This document shows positions 6,678 to 15,673 of a DNA stretch of 64,000 bases, in pieces. The translations under genes and the position numbers were made by a program. The DNA is taken from assembly GCA_020072585.1 (NCBI GenBank), contig JAIQGL010000022.1, forward strand, positions 1 to 64,000, read 5' to 3'. Origin of the DNA: Terriglobia bacterium (lineage in GTDB: Bacteria > Acidobacteriota > Terriglobia > Terriglobales > Acidobacteriaceae). Each line of letters begins with the position of its first letter. The stretch's first letter is position 1. The notes beneath the pieces were generated by a model. That model made no database searches. It was given only the letters and a program-made list of their open reading frames with translations, and had not been told where the DNA came from.

Positions 6678-8915
6678 CTAAACTTTATTCAGCCTCTGCA
6701 CATCATGTATCCCCGGAATCTTTCTCAGGCCGCTGATCACTCGCTCCAGGTGTTTCACGTCTTCAATATCTATCACTATATCGATCGTTGCCTGGCTGTC
6801 AGCAGTGCGGGCCTCAATGTTGCGGATATTGGTGTTGTCATCTGAAATCACGGCAGTCAGCTGTTTCAGCATTGCCGGCCGGTCGTCACAGAAAACCGTC
6901 AGCTTCACCGGATAAGTCCCGCGCCCATCATTCTTGGCCATCTTCGGCGCTTTGGCCCACTCCACACCAATGCGCCGGTCAGCCTCATACATCAGATTGT
7001 TCACGTTAGGACAACTCACGGCATGCACGGCCACGCCTTTGCCGCGGGTCACGTAACCCACAATCGCCTCACCCCGGATCGGATTGCAACATCGCGCGCG
7101 ATAGACCAGCAGATCGTTGTAGCCCTTTACCTTGATCGCTCCGGTGTCCGCGCTCTGTCCAAAGACGCGCCGAATCACGGTGCCAATCGTGCTGCCGGTC
7201 TTGGCCGGCTCCTCATTGGGCACCTGCTCAGAGATCTCCGGTGAGAGCTTGGCCAACACCTGGCGCGCGGAATACTTGCCGTAGCCGATCCCGGCCAGCA
7301 GGTCCTGCCCGCCGCCCAGGCCGTATTCCTTGGCAATCGTCTCCATGGTCTTCTCGTTGAAATCTTTCAGTGCCAGGCGATACTTGCGTGCCTGTTTCTC
7401 CAGGAGCTTTTTGCCAATTTCAATCGCCCGCTCCCTCTGGTGTATGTTCAGCCAGTGGCGGATCTTGTTGCGCGCGCGCGTGGACTTGGCAAAGCCCAGC
7501 CAGTCCCGGCTGGGATTGTGTCCGGGTTGAGTCATGATCTCCACCACGTCGCCATTGCGCAGCTTGTTCCTGAGCGGCACAATGCGCCCATTCACCTTGG
7601 CGCCGATGCACGTATGCCCGATTTCCGTATGGATGGCATATGCGAAATCAATGGCGCTGGCATCACGCGGCAGGATCACCACTTTGCCCATGGGTGTGAA
7701 GCAATATACCTCTTCCGGATACAGGTCCACTTTCAGCGTGGAGAGAAACTCGTTCGGATCTTTTACGTCCTGCTGCCATTCGACCACCTGGCGCAGCCAC
7801 GCCAGCCGTTGCTCGTCTTTAGCGCTGACCGGAGTGCCGTCTTTGTACTTCCAGTGTGCGGCAATGCCTTCCTCCGCCATCTTGTGCATCTCTTCCGTGC
7901 GGATCTGCACTTCAAACTGGTGGCCATCTTCAGTAATCACCGTGGTATGGAGTGACTGGTAGAGATTGGGCCGCGGCATGGCGATAAAATCTTTGATCCG
8001 TCCCGGCAGCGGCCGCCACATCTGGTGGATCGCGCCCAGCGCCGTGTAACAGTCTTTGACTGACTTGGTAATGATGCGCACCGCCAGCAGGTCATACACC
8101 TGGTCCACGGTAATTCTCTGCCGGAGCAGTTTCTGGTGGATGCTATACAGCCGCTTAATACGGCTTTCCACCTTGGCTTCAACGCCGTTCTCTTTCAACT
8201 TCTGCTGTAGGATCTTGACTGCCTTGGCCAGGAAAGACTCGCCTGCTTTGCGGTGCGATTCCACTTCCTTGCGTACCTGGTCATAGCCGATCGGGTCTAC
8301 GTAGCGGAACGAAAGATCTTCCAGCTCGCCTCGCACCTTGCCCATACCCAGGCGATGGGCCAGTGGCGCGTAGATTTCCAGCGTCTCTTTCGCTACCTGC
8401 TGACGCCGCTCTTCCGGCAGATGCTTAAGCGTGCGCATATTGTGCAGCCGGTCCGCCAGTTTGATCAGCACCACGCGGATGTCATCCACCATGGCCAGGA
8501 CCATCTTGCGCACATTTTCCGCCTGGCGCTCTTCCCGGCTGGCCAGATTAATTTTGTCGATCTTGGTAACGCCTTCCACAATGTGCACCACCTGCTCGCC
8601 AAACTCGCGGCGCACATCTTCATGCGTGACGCCCGTGTCTTCAATGGCATCATGCAGCAGCCCGGCGGCAATGGCCGTGGAGTCCAGCTTCATATCAGCC
8701 AGCACCAGTGACACTTCCAGAGGATGAATCAGGTAAGGCTCGCCGGAAGCGCGCGTCTGGCCTTGATGATGTTTGAGCGAAAAGTCGTAGGCCTTGCGGA
8801 TAATTTCCAGATCGTCAGAAGGACGGTTTTCAGCGACTTTGGCCAGCAGTTGCTGGAATTTGCCGGTCAGCAGCTTCAGCTCTTTTTGCGAAGCGGGCTG
8901 CGGGTTTGTCGCCAT
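6678..8915 (-). CDS. rel: Bifunctional (p)ppGpp synthetase/hydrolase (long RSH)
   Basis: 745 aa from the ATG at 8915 (a TTG two codons earlier is unlikely). Makes and degrades the stringent-response alarmone. Order of domains: HD hydrolase (about residues 30-180) with HHQGQTRASGEPYLIHPLEV and the catalytic LLHDAIEDT; synthetase (about 230-350); TGS (about 395-460; VYCFTPMGKVVILPRDASA); a helical and zinc-finger-type region with CCNP; and a C-terminal ACT domain (AMLKQLTAVISDDNTNIRNI). The intact HD residues predict hydrolase activity. It is alone on its transcript, bounded downstream by palindromic element A. Confidence 0.95.
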   Translation of the reverse strand: MATNPQPASQKELKLLTGKFQQLLAKVAENRPSDDLEIIRKAYDFSLKHHQGQTRASGEPYLIHPLEVSLVLADMKLDSTAIAAGLLHDAIEDTGVTHEDVRREFGEQVVHIVEGVTKIDKINLASREERQAENVRKMVLAMVDDIRVVLIKLADRLHNMRTLKHLPEERRQQVAKETLEIYAPLAHRLGMGKVRGELEDLSFRYVDPIGYDQVRKEVESHRKAGESFLAKAVKILQQKLKENGVEAKVESRIKRLYSIHQKLLRQRITVDQVYDLLAVRIITKSVKDCYTALGAIHQMWRPLPGRIKDFIAMPRPNLYQSLHTTVITEDGHQFEVQIRTEEMHKMAEEGIAAHWKYKDGTPVSAKDEQRLAWLRQVVEWQQDVKDPNEFLSTLKVDLYPEEVYCFTPMGKVVILPRDASAIDFAYAIHTEIGHTCIGAKVNGRIVPLRNKLRNGDVVEIMTQPGHNPSRDWLGFAKSTRARNKIRHWLNIHQRERAIEIGKKLLEKQARKYRLALKDFNEKTMETIAKEYGLGGGQDLLAGIGYGKYSARQVLAKLSPEISEQVPNEEPAKTGSTIGTVIRRVFGQSADTGAIKVKGYNDLLVYRARCCNPIRGEAIVGYVTRGKGVAVHAVSCPNVNNLMYEADRRIGVEWAKAPKMAKNDGRGTYPVKLTVFCDDRPAMLKQLTAVISDDNTNIRNIEARTADSQATIDIVIDIEDVKHLERVISGLRKIPGIHDVQRLNKV

Positions 8916-9089
8916 AGTCAATTATAGCGTGAAAAAATACAGTTCTCCGGTGTACCGTGAAAGGCGGCTTTCTGGCGCCCATGGTAAGCAGGCCAGGGCG
9001 CACGCAAGAAGGATTGCCGCCGCTCATTCTAGTTTTATGAATCAATCTGGGTTGATTGAATCAATCCGCGATTTTGAAGGGAGGACGTG

Positions 9090-9512
9090 ATGTCATTACG
9101 CTTACTGGCAGGTTCGCTCTTATTGGGCTCCTTCGCTCTGATGAAAGGTTTCATGCCCTTTTCGGCCTTACAGACGCCTGAAAAGCAAACGATCGCTCCC
9201 AAGTGGGAGTACAAGGCGCTCAAACTGGAGGCAAACCAATGTTCCTATGAAAACCAGGTCGCCACGTCATTGAACTCCGCCGGCGAGGAGGGCTGGGAAC
9301 TGATTAGCTATGAACGATTGTCGATTACATTTCCCAAAGACGCGGAAGGCACGCTCCTTATCAAGCCCGCAGCCACGGGCCCAGGCCGTGAGCACACCCC
9401 GCAAACAGCTGACTCCTTTGAAGGAACCATGACCATGAAGATGGCGCCAGCACAACCGGGAGCGTGCAGGTTCCTGTTTAAGCGTCTTGCACCTCCGCCA
9501 GCCAAACGATAG
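9090..9512 (+). CDS. Secreted DUF4177-like protein
   Basis: 140 aa. The ATG at 9090 is chosen because AGGGAGG lies 5-11 bases before it. A hydrophobic N-terminus (SLRLLAGSLLLGSFALMKGF) acts as signal or anchor. The WEYKALKLEANQ start, then LNSAGEEGWELISYERL, matches the DUF4177-type alpha/beta fold found in small proteins of unknown function, here with an inserted acidic/proline loop before a final CRFLFKRL strand. The leader region holds an inverted repeat AATCAA-6-TTGATT (9040-9057) followed by a further TCAATC, which could be a regulator site. Confidence 0.65.
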   Translation: MSLRLLAGSLLLGSFALMKGFMPFSALQTPEKQTIAPKWEYKALKLEANQCSYENQVATSLNSAGEEGWELISYERLSITFPKDAEGTLLIKPAATGPGREHTPQTADSFEGTMTMKMAPAQPGACRFLFKRLAPPPAKR

Positions 9513-9580
9513 ACAGTCTGCGGAAAAAGCAATTGCCTGTTATTGAGGTGACGGTATGGGTCAGCCTGCGACGTTGACCT

Positions 9581-10483
9581 TCAGTCCTTATGGCTTAAGT
9601 CAGATTGCTCCAGTAATTTCCGCCGGAGGAAGTCGACGGTAAGGTTCCCTGCCTCTGGCCCAATGGAATGCTCTTTGTCCGGAAACAGTTTGATCTCAAA
9701 TTCTTTATGCAGGCTGGTAAGCCGGTCGCGCAAGAGCTTTGCCTGGCGCACCGGAACATTCTTGTCCTTCTCGCCATGAAGAATCAGCACCGGACATTTC
9801 AACTTGTCCATTCGCAAAATGGAAGAACGCTCGCGGACTGCTTCTTTCGTCATACCGGTTTCAGCCTTCATATTCAGCCGAACACCTGGCAGCGTACTGT
9901 CGTCATACAGCTTTTGGAAATCGTAGATGCCAGCGCCTAAGACCGCTGCCTTCACATCATCCAGTTCTTCCACCAGCAGAGAAGCGGCCATCCCTCCGCG
10001 TGAATACCCGTAGATAGCCATGCGCTTCGGATCTACATAGCTTTCCTTCTGCAACTTTCGATATGCCACAGTCAGGACCGCCAGGGTTTTGGGGCCGACA
10101 AAGTCGGCCGGTCCATCCGATTGGCCGAAGCCAGGCTGCGTCACCGCCACAGCTGCAAATCCCTCACGCGCAAGCCGCATGCCGAGCCCAGCCAGATCAC
10201 GCGCTGTTCGTTCATAGCCGGGAATCATCAGCACGCCCGGGAACGGGCCTTTGCCGGCCGGAACAAATGAAATCGCTTCTACATGCTTGCCCTCGACCGA
10301 ATATTCATAGTGGCAGACCTTTGCGCCGGATTCGAGTGAGGCGCAACGGTCCTGGTCCATGCGCTGAAGGACATCGGCAACAACGTTGGGTTGAGCCAGG
10401 AGCGGCTGGACCCACAGAAAAGCAGCAGCAACAACTGCAACCATGCAGGAACAACGGATTCGTCTCGCCGATGAAATGTGCAT
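9581..10483 (-). CDS. Secreted alpha/beta hydrolase (dienelactone hydrolase-like)
   Basis: About 300 aa from the ATG at 10,483 (MHISSARRIR), preceded by GAAAGAAG; in-frame starts at 10,504 and 10,525 are possible. A signal sequence ends near WVQPLLAQP. The fold elements are visible: PFPGVLMIPGYERT (oxyanion strand), the nucleophile elbow GYSRGG (Ser in MAIYGYSRGGMAAS), CPVLILHGEKDKNVP with the acid Asp, and FPDKEHSIG with the catalytic His. This completes a Ser-Asp-His triad. Likely an esterase or peptidase-like hydrolase acting outside the cytoplasm; substrate unknown. Confidence 0.8.
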   Translation of the reverse strand: MHISSARRIRCSCMVAVVAAAFLWVQPLLAQPNVVADVLQRMDQDRCASLESGAKVCHYEYSVEGKHVEAISFVPAGKGPFPGVLMIPGYERTARDLAGLGMRLAREGFAAVAVTQPGFGQSDGPADFVGPKTLAVLTVAYRKLQKESYVDPKRMAIYGYSRGGMAASLLVEELDDVKAAVLGAGIYDFQKLYDDSTLPGVRLNMKAETGMTKEAVRERSSILRMDKLKCPVLILHGEKDKNVPVRQAKLLRDRLTSLHKEFEIKLFPDKEHSIGPEAGNLTVDFLRRKLLEQSDLSHKD

Positions 10484-10521
10484 TTTTCTTCTTTCGTAAT
10501 TCATTTGGATAATGTGCTTCG

Positions 10522-11100
10522 TCACGGCCTCGCCCCACCCGTGTGTTGCCCCGTCTTTAAGTCCACCTCAAACGATACTTCTTTGTCGGCAAGAGCGTCC
10601 CAGCCATGTCCGTGCAATATGTCGTCCTTGATCCCGGTAATCGTCAGACCTTCCCATGAGAGGCGGCCTGTCGTCCACGCAATGCCGGAGTTGCCCACCG
10701 CCGTGATGGAGGTGAAGCCCGCGAAGAGCAGCAGCCCATGGTGCGAGAGCACACGCAAATCCACGACCGGACTTTGCTCCACTCGCAGCCATTGCGCCGG
10801 ATTGCCGGCCTTTACCACGTAGGCATAACCGCCAACCACCGTGCAGAAAGAATCTGCATCAGGAGTGGAGCACACCTCGCTGACAACCTGATCCGAATCA
10901 AAACCCAAAGCAAAGAAACCCACCCAGGCGGGGCCGCTGCTGGGTGTGACGCGCAGATAGGCCCCGCTGCGGTCGCCTTCCTCCATCTCAGCGGGAAAGT
11001 GATAAAGCTTCTCCACTGGATGGACGGGCGGGGCAGCTTCCAGGACCCTTACTTCATAGTTGCGCGGGAAGGTAAAGTCGAAACGGAAGTGCTGTTTCAT
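10522..11100 (-). CDS. Hypothetical protein, unknown
   Basis: About 192 aa from the ATG at 11,100 (MKQHFRFDFTFPRNYEVRVL); a TTG at 11,172 would add a hydrophobic 24-residue lead (LIAFVAVISFAARLVL) that could be a membrane anchor. The choice is uncertain because neither start has a strong ribosome-binding site. The protein alternates short strands with conserved-looking Trp/Gly turns (GLLLFAGFTSITAVGNSGIAW), suggesting a beta-propeller-like or immunity-type fold. No family recognised. It precedes the hydrolase gene on the same strand. Confidence 0.55.
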   Translation of the reverse strand: MKQHFRFDFTFPRNYEVRVLEAAPPVHPVEKLYHFPAEMEEGDRSGAYLRVTPSSGPAWVGFFALGFDSDQVVSEVCSTPDADSFCTVVGGYAYVVKAGNPAQWLRVEQSPVVDLRVLSHHGLLLFAGFTSITAVGNSGIAWTTGRLSWEGLTITGIKDDILHGHGWDALADKEVSFEVDLKTGQHTGGARP

Positions 11101-11350
11101 AAGAACGAGCCTGGCTGCGAACGAAATAACTGCAACAAATGCAATCAACTCTTTTGCTGATGTTGAAACCAACTTCTTGCAGAAAATACATCCAACTCTC
11201 TCGCTGGATTGAAACTCTCTCCGCTTGGGCTCTAGCCTCAGTAGGCCGGGGCCCCAGCCAAGCCCGTCTTTGGCTTGCTGGCGTGAAGCTGCTTAAGCCT
11301 CTGCCGGTATCGGGGCCCGGATCTATCCGTGCCGTCCGCGTCTTAACAGA

Positions 11351-12865
11351 TCAGGATTTCAGCCCCTGCGCCGCAATGAATTCCTGCGCCCGTTCGCGCA
11401 CGCTCTTCACATGCACAGGCAGCTCCAGCCTGCTTCCGTCTTCAAGGAGTGGGATCAGCTTGTTGAAGTCCGGGCCTGAATGCGAACCAATCAACATAAT
11501 CCGCACCGGATGGAACAGGTCTTTTCCCTTTGCGCCGGTCTCCGCTTTGATCTCATCCATGATCGCCTTAAAGCGTTCTGCTGTAAGCGGCGGCTCGTTC
11601 GCCGCACGCTTTCCAAACGACTGAATCACAGCCTTCGCCTTGTCACTGGCAAACACCTCAGCATTCTCAGGCAGGGCAAGCGCCGCGGCGGCGTCATGGT
11701 TGAAAATGATCTTCGCTTTCTCCGGCAGTTGATCAAGCTGATCAACGTAAGGCGCGAACAGATCAATCAAGCTTCCTGTCCAACTGCTCACGCTGCCATT
11801 CGCGCCGGCTGGCAGCAGCCCTGCCCGCTGCAACGCTTCAGCTCCTAGTTGGTGGATTCTCTCAGGCTGCGCCGCCTTGATGTAATACCGGTTCAGCCAG
11901 TGCAACTTCTCCGTATCGAACACCGCAGGAGAAGGCGTGACCCTCTCCAGGGAAAATTCTTTAATCAATTCGTCTTTGGGAAAGATCTCACGATCGCCGC
12001 CGCTCGGCGCCCAGCCCAGCAGCGCCAGATAGTTCATCAACGCCTCGGGTAGGATTCCCATCTCACGGAAGTTCGCCACCGACGTTGCCCCATGCCGCTT
12101 GGACAATCTCTCGCGGTCCGGCCCCAGAATGGTTGAAAGATGCGCGAACTCCGGCACCGGCAGCCCCAGCGCTTCATACACCGCCACCTGTTTTGGCGTG
12201 TTGGAGATATGATCGTCACCGCGGACCACGTGCGTGATTTTCATATCGGCATCGTCAATCACCACCACGTAGTTGTAGGTTGGCATCCCGCTCGAACGGA
12301 CAATAATGGGATCGCTCACCACTTCGTTCGAAAATTCCACATCACCGCGCACAATGTCATGGAAGCGTATGGGGCGTTCCGGAATCTGAAGCCGTATTGC
12401 CGCAGGCTCGCCCGTGGCACGCCGCCGCTCCGCCTCCGCCGGATCAACGTTCCTGCACTTGCCGGAATAGTTTGGCTGGCGCTGCTCCGCCATGGCCTGT
12501 TGGCGGTCGCGCTCCAGCTCTTCCGCGGTGCAAAAGCAGTAATAGGCTTTTTGCTCTTGGATGAGCCGCTCTGCATAGCTGCGGTAAACATCCATCTTGT
12601 CTGACTGGCGGTAGGGCGGATAAGGACCGCCTACGTCCGGCCCTTCGTCCCAGTCAATGCCTAGCCATTTCAGGTCTTCCATGAGCTGGGTTTCGTAGCG
12701 CGCCTCGCTGCGCTCCAGGTCCGTGTCTTCGATCCTTAAAATGAACGTGCCGCCCTTCTGGCGCGCAAACAGCCAGTTAAACAGCGCCGTGCGGACGTTC
12801 CCAATATGCAACTGCCCGGTGGGCGACGGAGCAAAGCGGACGCGAATTTGATCGTTCTGTGCCAT
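11351..12865 (-). CDS. gltX: Glutamyl-tRNA synthetase
   Basis: 504 aa from [20 protein letters not shown]. Class I aminoacyl-tRNA synthetase charging tRNA-Glu. The HIGH-type motif is HIGN at residues 20-23; the KMSKS-type motif is [10 protein letters not shown] near residue 250. [12 protein letters not shown] and the Zn-region-like CFCTAEEL / GKCRNVD segment are also present. Length is normal. The start at 12,865 fits the family N-terminus better than the in-frame start six codons earlier. Divergent from the antiporter gene; no neighbours in the same transcript are evident. Confidence 0.97.
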   Translation of the reverse strand: MAQNDQIRVRFAPSPTGQLHIGNVRTALFNWLFARQKGGTFILRIEDTDLERSEARYETQLMEDLKWLGIDWDEGPDVGGPYPPYRQSDKMDVYRSYAERLIQEQKAYYCFCTAEELERDRQQAMAEQRQPNYSGKCRNVDPAEAERRRATGEPAAIRLQIPERPIRFHDIVRGDVEFSNEVVSDPIIVRSSGMPTYNYVVVIDDADMKITHVVRGDDHISNTPKQVAVYEALGLPVPEFAHLSTILGPDRERLSKRHGATSVANFREMGILPEALMNYLALLGWAPSGGDREIFPKDELIKEFSLERVTPSPAVFDTEKLHWLNRYYIKAAQPERIHQLGAEALQRAGLLPAGANGSVSSWTGSLIDLFAPYVDQLDQLPEKAKIIFNHDAAAALALPENAEVFASDKAKAVIQSFGKRAANEPPLTAERFKAIMDEIKAETGAKGKDLFHPVRIMLIGSHSGPDFNKLIPLLEDGSRLELPVHVKSVRERAQEFIAAQGLKS

Positions 12866-12969
12866 GTATATCCATGGTAACAAAAGCGAATTAGACCCCG
12901 CTGCGGGCCAACGCCGCGGCCGGTGATTTCATCTGAACCAGGGACAGCAGCTCCGGTTCATAAGACTTT

Positions 12970-14268
12970 ATGCCTTCCAGCGCCATCGGCCCACTCATAC
13001 TTTTTATCGCGATCCTGCTCACTGCTGCGCACCTGCTCGGTTATCTGTTTGCACGCCTGCGCCAGCCCCGCGTGATTGGAGAGATTCTGGCTGGTTGCAT
13101 CCTGGGACCGTTTGTGCTGGGGAAATGGGCTGCGTACACGCATTTTCTCCAACTTGATGTAGCTGCTCCACAAAAGAAGGCCGCGCTCGATCTCCTCTAC
13201 TATCTCGGCCTGCTGATGCTTATGTTTCTCTCCGGCGCGGAAACCAAGGCTCTCTTCCAGAAACATGAACGCAAACAGATCGGCTGGCTGGCAGCCGTGG
13301 GCACCGCATTGCCGTTTTTCATCATGCTGGCCCTTGGTTCGGTGCTGCCGCTGGGTTGGTTCATGGGCATTAAATCGAACCGCGCTTCCTTGCTGCTGGT
13401 GATGAGCATCGCGGTCGCCGTGACTTCCATTCCGGTCATCTCGCGCATCTTTTTCGATCTTAAAATCCTGCACACACGTTTTGCCCGGCTGGTGCTGGGA
13501 GTCGCCGTGCTGGAAGACATTGTTCTGTGGGCTGTGCTCGCCGTCGCTACCGCTATCGCCGACTCCTCTGGACTCCCGGCCCGAAAGATTGCCCTGCACA
13601 TTGCCATCACTTTGGCTTACTTCATCCTTGGCCTGGTCCTTTTTCCGCGCGCAACGAAACGAATTTCAAAATCAAAGTTCAATCTGCTGGCCATCAACTC
13701 ACCGGTCACGTTTACGCTATTGATCGCTTTTGCGTACGTGGCAGTGGCTGGCCTGCTGGACGTAAACCTGGTCTTCGCCGCATTCCTGGCTGGCTTTGCC
13801 GTCTCGCGCAAGCGTCTGGGTGATGCGCTGGCAACCATCTCCGGCTTCTCCTTCGCGCTTTTTATCCCCGTCTATTTCGCTCTGGTGGGCTACAGCCTGA
13901 TCTTTGGCAAAGCATTCTCCGTGACGATGCTCATAGCGTTCCTTGCCGGAGCATGCGTGCTGAAGCTGCTGGCAGTGGCGCTGGGAGCGCGACTGGCTGG
14001 CTTCCGCGGCCTTGATATCACCAATCTCGCCGTCGCAACCAATGCCCGTGGTGGGCCTGGAATCGTGCTGGCCAGCGTTGCTTATGAAGCCGGCATCATC
14101 AGCGCCGCGTTCTACACTACGCTGGTGATCGTTGCCGTACTCACGTCACAGGCCGCTGGCGCATGGCTGGAATTTGTTTTGCGCAAAGGCTGGCCGCTGC
14201 TCTCGACGGACGTTACGCCTTCTTCAAACACGGCCGTTGTGGAGAAAGCGCCGGAATTGGTGGCTTAG
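12970..14268 (+). CDS. CPA2-family cation:proton antiporter
   Basis: 432 aa, about 12-13 hydrophobic segments. RLRQPRVIGEILAGCILGPF (residues about 30-49) is the conserved first repeat motif of Na+/H+ exchangers of the KefB/GerN type. GVAVLEDIVLWAVLAV carries the paired acidic site in the ion-binding helix (E-D), and ATNARGGPGIVLASVAYEAG is the matching second-repeat motif. The C-terminus stops after the transport domain, with no RCK/TrkA-N regulator, so it resembles GerN/NapA-like exchangers rather than KefC. Probable role: pH and Na+/K+ homeostasis at the inner membrane. Confidence 0.9.
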   Translation: MPSSAIGPLILFIAILLTAAHLLGYLFARLRQPRVIGEILAGCILGPFVLGKWAAYTHFLQLDVAAPQKKAALDLLYYLGLLMLMFLSGAETKALFQKHERKQIGWLAAVGTALPFFIMLALGSVLPLGWFMGIKSNRASLLLVMSIAVAVTSIPVISRIFFDLKILHTRFARLVLGVAVLEDIVLWAVLAVATAIADSSGLPARKIALHIAITLAYFILGLVLFPRATKRISKSKFNLLAINSPVTFTLLIAFAYVAVAGLLDVNLVFAAFLAGFAVSRKRLGDALATISGFSFALFIPVYFALVGYSLIFGKAFSVTMLIAFLAGACVLKLLAVALGARLAGFRGLDITNLAVATNARGGPGIVLASVAYEAGIISAAFYTTLVIVAVLTSQAAGAWLEFVLRKGWPLLSTDVTPSSNTAVVEKAPELVA

Positions 14269-14271
14269 CTT

Positions 14272-14463
14272 TTTTCTGCAATCCGACCCTGAGCCTGTCG
14301 AAGGGAGGGACCCCTATCGCAATCTCGACTCTTTGGGCCGCGAACTAACGCGAAATGAACACGAATCAGGATGATTCATGTTTCGCACGCATTCGCGGCT
14401 AGATACTGTCTACAAACCCTCATAACTATAGGGATCCCTCGCTTCGCTTCGGGACTTCGGAAG
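14272..14463. repeat. Palindromic intergenic element, copy B (with a nested second repeat)
   Basis: Left arm near TTCTGCAATCCGACCC...GGGAGGGACCCCTAT, right arm TAGGGATCCCTCGCTTCGCTTCGGGA at 14,429-14,454. Between the arms is a copy of a second palindromic family (GCCGCGAACTAACGCGAA...TTCGCACGCATTCGCGGC, 14,338-14,400). The right arm is translated as the C-terminal tail and stop codon of the RDD protein on the minus strand. Confidence 0.7.
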
Positions 14464-15567
14464 ATGCTCTGCCTGAGAACTGTGGGGACAAGCCCGCAGA
14501 TGCGTCTGGCTGATCCGATCATGCCAGCCAAGCTGGTCTTCATCCACCAGCGCCCAGGCGTAGCCCAGTCCTATGGAAAAAGCTGAGAGAGCGCTTGCTA
14601 CGGCGCGGCATTGGCGGTCAAACATTGACGTGGCGGTCCCTGCAAAAGTACACAGCTCAAGCTGTGACATGTTCATGCCCGGCGTTGCACGGCGGTAGGT
14701 GAGAAAGATGTATTGAAAAACCAGCCAGAATATTCCGCCCGCAGCCATCAGGCATACCAGCGTCATGCGTGACTGGGGTATCTCTTCGGCCAGCTCCAGA
14801 AACGTCAGGGCAAAAACTCCGGTGGCGATAAAGACAATTCCGGCGTCGGCCAGTCCGGAAAAAAAACGCTGCCCCAGCGGAGCGGGCCGCGGAATCACGT
14901 CAAAATCATTGTCGACCCGGGCTTCCTCCGGCTCCAGCCGGATGTCAGAAAAGCTTGGCAGCAACTCCATCTGCTGGCCTGCAAACGCAACTGCTCTCAC
15001 TGGCACAGGCGGCGTGGACGAATATACATCCTCCTGGACCAGCTCGGCTTCTGCGGCTTCCAGAATTCGAGGCGTCTCGGGAGCTGGATCAGCCAACTCA
15101 AGCTCATCAAGCCTGACCTCTTCCACCGTCGGAACGTATGCGGGCTGGGTCCTGGGAAAACGTATGATCTTGGGCGGCTCCTGCCTGACCTTGCTCGACC
15201 TGACCACGATCTCATGAAAACGCTCTGGCGGCGGAGGCATGGGACTTTCCTGCGGCGCCGCTCCAAAAGAATGGGGCGTATCCATTGAGAAATCCAGTTC
15301 CATTGCATTTGGGTCTACGGGGCGACCGCGCCGCGCGCGATGTTGCTGCACGCGCGAGACTACCTCTTGCCGCCAAGCCAGCTCAGCCGCCGGGTCTTGC
15401 ATTAAAGAACCCTGGGCTGCCGCGCGAAGCCCACCGGAACCAATGGAGCTCTCCGCAGGCGAGAGCGCAGCTTCATCGCCGGCAAAAATTTCATGGTCAA
15501 GAAGCGCCGAGGTGTTCCTTCGACTGTGAACGCAAGGGAACGCCTTACCGCAAACAGGGCAAGTCAT
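14410..15567 (-). CDS. Zinc-ribbon and RDD-domain membrane protein
   Basis: 385 aa. N-terminal CPVCGKAFPCVHSRRN (residues 3-18) gives Cys/His ligands for a small zinc site. A long proline- and acid-rich, low-complexity linker follows (about 30-225). The RDD domain is at about 228-350: LGQRFFSGLADAGIVFIATG, then transmembrane segments around TLVCLMAAGGIFWLVFQYIF, the RRATPGMNMSQLEL motif, and GYAWALVDEDQLGWHDRISQ, which matches the end of RDD proteins. The last 17 residues (LPKSRSEARDPYSYEGL) are encoded by palindromic element B and are unlikely to be ancestral. Divergent from lptD. Confidence 0.85.
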   Translation of the reverse strand: MTCPVCGKAFPCVHSRRNTSALLDHEIFAGDEAALSPAESSIGSGGLRAAAQGSLMQDPAAELAWRQEVVSRVQQHRARRGRPVDPNAMELDFSMDTPHSFGAAPQESPMPPPPERFHEIVVRSSKVRQEPPKIIRFPRTQPAYVPTVEEVRLDELELADPAPETPRILEAAEAELVQEDVYSSTPPVPVRAVAFAGQQMELLPSFSDIRLEPEEARVDNDFDVIPRPAPLGQRFFSGLADAGIVFIATGVFALTFLELAEEIPQSRMTLVCLMAAGGIFWLVFQYIFLTYRRATPGMNMSQLELCTFAGTATSMFDRQCRAVASALSAFSIGLGYAWALVDEDQLGWHDRISQTHLRACPHSSQAEHLPKSRSEARDPYSYEGL

Positions 15568-15673
15568 GAGCAGGTTCGGAGATTTCGCCAGGAGCGGGAA
15601 TACAGCCGGACTGGGTCAGATTTTGCTTTCAAAAACTTACCGTGTTAACTTGCCAGTCTGGTCTTTCTACGGC

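Noticed and set aside
11173-11350. Possible tRNA in the GC-rich gap before gltX
   Set aside because: No cloverleaf with a TTCRANY T-loop or CCA-proximal acceptor stem could be drawn.
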